A DNA stretch of 41,500 bases. Origin: Anaerovoracaceae bacterium (GTDB lineage Bacteria; Bacillota; Clostridia; Peptostreptococcales; Anaerovoracaceae). Position 1 is the first letter of the stretch, and each line of letters opens with the position of its first letter. Location: contig JASBYX010000009.1 in the NCBI GenBank assembly GCA_029983755.1, positions 1 to 41,500 of the forward strand, in the 5' to 3' direction. A program made the position numbers and the translations under genes. The notes under the pieces are model-generated. The model saw only the letters and a program-made list of their open reading frames with translations. It was not told the origin of the DNA and searched no databases. Shown one piece after another: positions 40,674 through 41,500 of this stretch.

Positions 40674-41395
40674 TGTGAAACACCTCCTAGATTTAACTCA
40701 TTGGAAATGTACTCAAGGATATTGTGATACTCAAATAGCCCCATATCTCTCAATCTGATAACCAAGGCTGTATAAGATACTCCGATATAAGCTGCCATTC
40801 TGCGGATAACTGCTTTATCCTTTGAAGTAATGGTATTATCGCCATAAACTCTTATCGGATTTGACTGATTATATTTCGCCAAGGCATTTTCAATAATTCT
40901 TCTCGGCATAAGAAGCGAAGCTCCCATTGTATCTGCCTGCCACTCAACAGACGCAAACATCTGAGCCAGTTCCTCTTTGGAATAACTACGCTCACTGTCA
41001 TACTCTGCATGAAAGCGTCCTTCACTCGGCATTGCATACATCTTACTCAAGATATGATGTGACGCTTCGTGTGCCATTGTAAATCTGCGACGTCCCTGCT
41101 CCTTTTCAGCAAGAAGAAATTTATCAAGTACGATGGTATCTTTCGGGAAAACAAAGGGAATAATTTTTCCGTCCTGATGTACCAGCAGTGGTGTTGCTCC
41201 ATCTGCCAGAAAGCCAATCCTGCCTGCATCATCTTCTGCGAAAGAAGCGTATTCAATTCGTAACATAAGAAATTCTGTAATGAAATGTTCTATGTCGATG
41301 GATTGAATCACTCGATTGCTAAACTTATTAGCATAAGCTGTTATCAAGCCTTCGCTGATTTCTTCCAACTCGGCTCTTGACATATAAATACTCAA
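40670..41395 (-). CDS. ImmA/IrrE-family metallopeptidase
   Basis: A 241-residue protein with the zinc-peptidase motif RFTMAHEASHHIL (His109, Glu110, His113). EVQWQADTMGASLLMPRRII-like sequence follows, with the downstream Glu ligand of the family (SVEWQADTMGASLLMP). In ICEBs1 and related elements ImmA cleaves the phage-like repressor ImmR to release excision genes. The start is a TTG at 41395: GGAGGTGG lies 9 nt upstream of it but about 21 nt from the ATG at 41383. The TTG overlaps the stop of the upstream gene (TTGA). Confidence 0.85.
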   Translation of the reverse strand: MSIYMSRAELEEISEGLITAYANKFSNRVIQSIDIEHFITEFLMLRIEYASFAEDDAGRIGFLADGATPLLVHQDGKIIPFVFPKDTIVLDKFLLAEKEQGRRRFTMAHEASHHILSKMYAMPSEGRFHAEYDSERSYSKEELAQMFASVEWQADTMGASLLMPRRIIENALAKYNQSNPIRVYGDNTITSKDKAVIRRMAAYIGVSYTALVIRLRDMGLFEYHNILEYISNELNLGGVSQ

Positions 41396-41500
41396 GTTGT
41401 GTCCACCTCCGACTCCACCTTGTCCGGCGGTGCAACTCCTCCGGCAAAGTTCTGTTGTATTTCCGCACTATCCAAATTGATTAGATAGCGAATTCCTTCA
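41392..41500 (-). CDS. 3' end of a gene cut by the window edge
   Basis: An open frame enters from the right edge and ends at TGA 41394-41392: about 35 residues, including YLINLDSAEIQQNFAGG and ending VESEVDTT. It is coupled to the ImmA-like gene. In similar elements a HTH repressor (ImmR-type) is encoded here, and that is my guess, but nothing in the visible part shows a HTH. Confidence 0.5.
   Translation of the reverse strand, partial: EGIRYLINLDSAEIQQNFAGGVAPPDKVESEVDTT

Noticed and set aside
36527..41500. A defence island or CRISPR array in the right-hand region.
   Set aside because: No spaced repeats, no nuclease-helicase genes; the content is that of an integrative element's control module.

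Overview
The window looks like the chromosome of a low-GC, Gram-positive strict anaerobe of the class Clostridia. The evidence is a six-gene Rnf complex, an oxygen-sensitive type iron-sulfur serine dehydratase, a FabK/FabT type fatty-acid operon, an ECF transporter core, and strong Shine-Dalgarno sites of the AGGAGG type. An amino-acid-fermenting member of the Eubacteriales (for example Family XIII/Anaerovoracaceae) would fit, but the genus cannot be fixed from sequence alone.

Left part (1-16.5 kb). A promoter facing out of the window starts a short structured RNA, and a TetR regulator follows. Then comes a leftward block: ecfA1-ecfA2-ecfT-queT (an ECF importer core with a queuosine-precursor S component), trmB, a class I aminotransferase and tRNA-Gly(CCC). 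Next is rnfCDGEAB, encoding the Na+ or H+ pumping ferredoxin:NAD+ oxidoreductase, with an ArsR regulator divergent from it. An amino-acid block follows: an Orn/Lys/Arg decarboxylase, sdaAB, sdaAA and an AlkD-like gene, all overlapping or closely spaced.

Middle (16.5-24.5 kb). A very large, probably wall-anchored M14 metallocarboxypeptidase is divergent from a second TetR regulator. It is followed by a TMEM175/DUF1211 membrane protein, a YcaC-like cysteine hydrolase and a YfcC-family transporter. Together with the Rnf and serine genes these suggest a life based on peptides and amino acids.

Fatty-acid operon (24.5-36 kb). acpP-accB-accC-accDA(fused)-fabH-fabK-second fabK-like-fabD-fabG-fabF-fabZ-fabT run leftward from one strong promoter. 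An AT-rich dyad with an internal direct repeat overlaps the start of transcription and is a good candidate operator for the FabT-like repressor encoded last in the operon.

Right end (36-41.5 kb). This is the recombination and regulation end of an integrative element: a Tn916-type tyrosine integrase, four tandem paralogous excisionase-like genes, a PemK/MazF toxin fused to a zinc-ribbon tail, a sigma-like regulator, a zinc-ribbon protein and an ImmA/IrrE peptidase. Its left side abuts what looks like the broken 3' part of a Fic-family gene. The most interesting signal is upstream of the sigma-like gene. Two RNA hairpins in series each hide a ribosome-binding site. The first controls a 14-codon leader ORF, whose stop codon lies in the 5' arm of the second. 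The second, a 22-bp stem, hides the Shine-Dalgarno of the sigma-like gene. This is the layout of a translational attenuator. A second hairpin of the same logic sits on the start of one excisionase-like gene.
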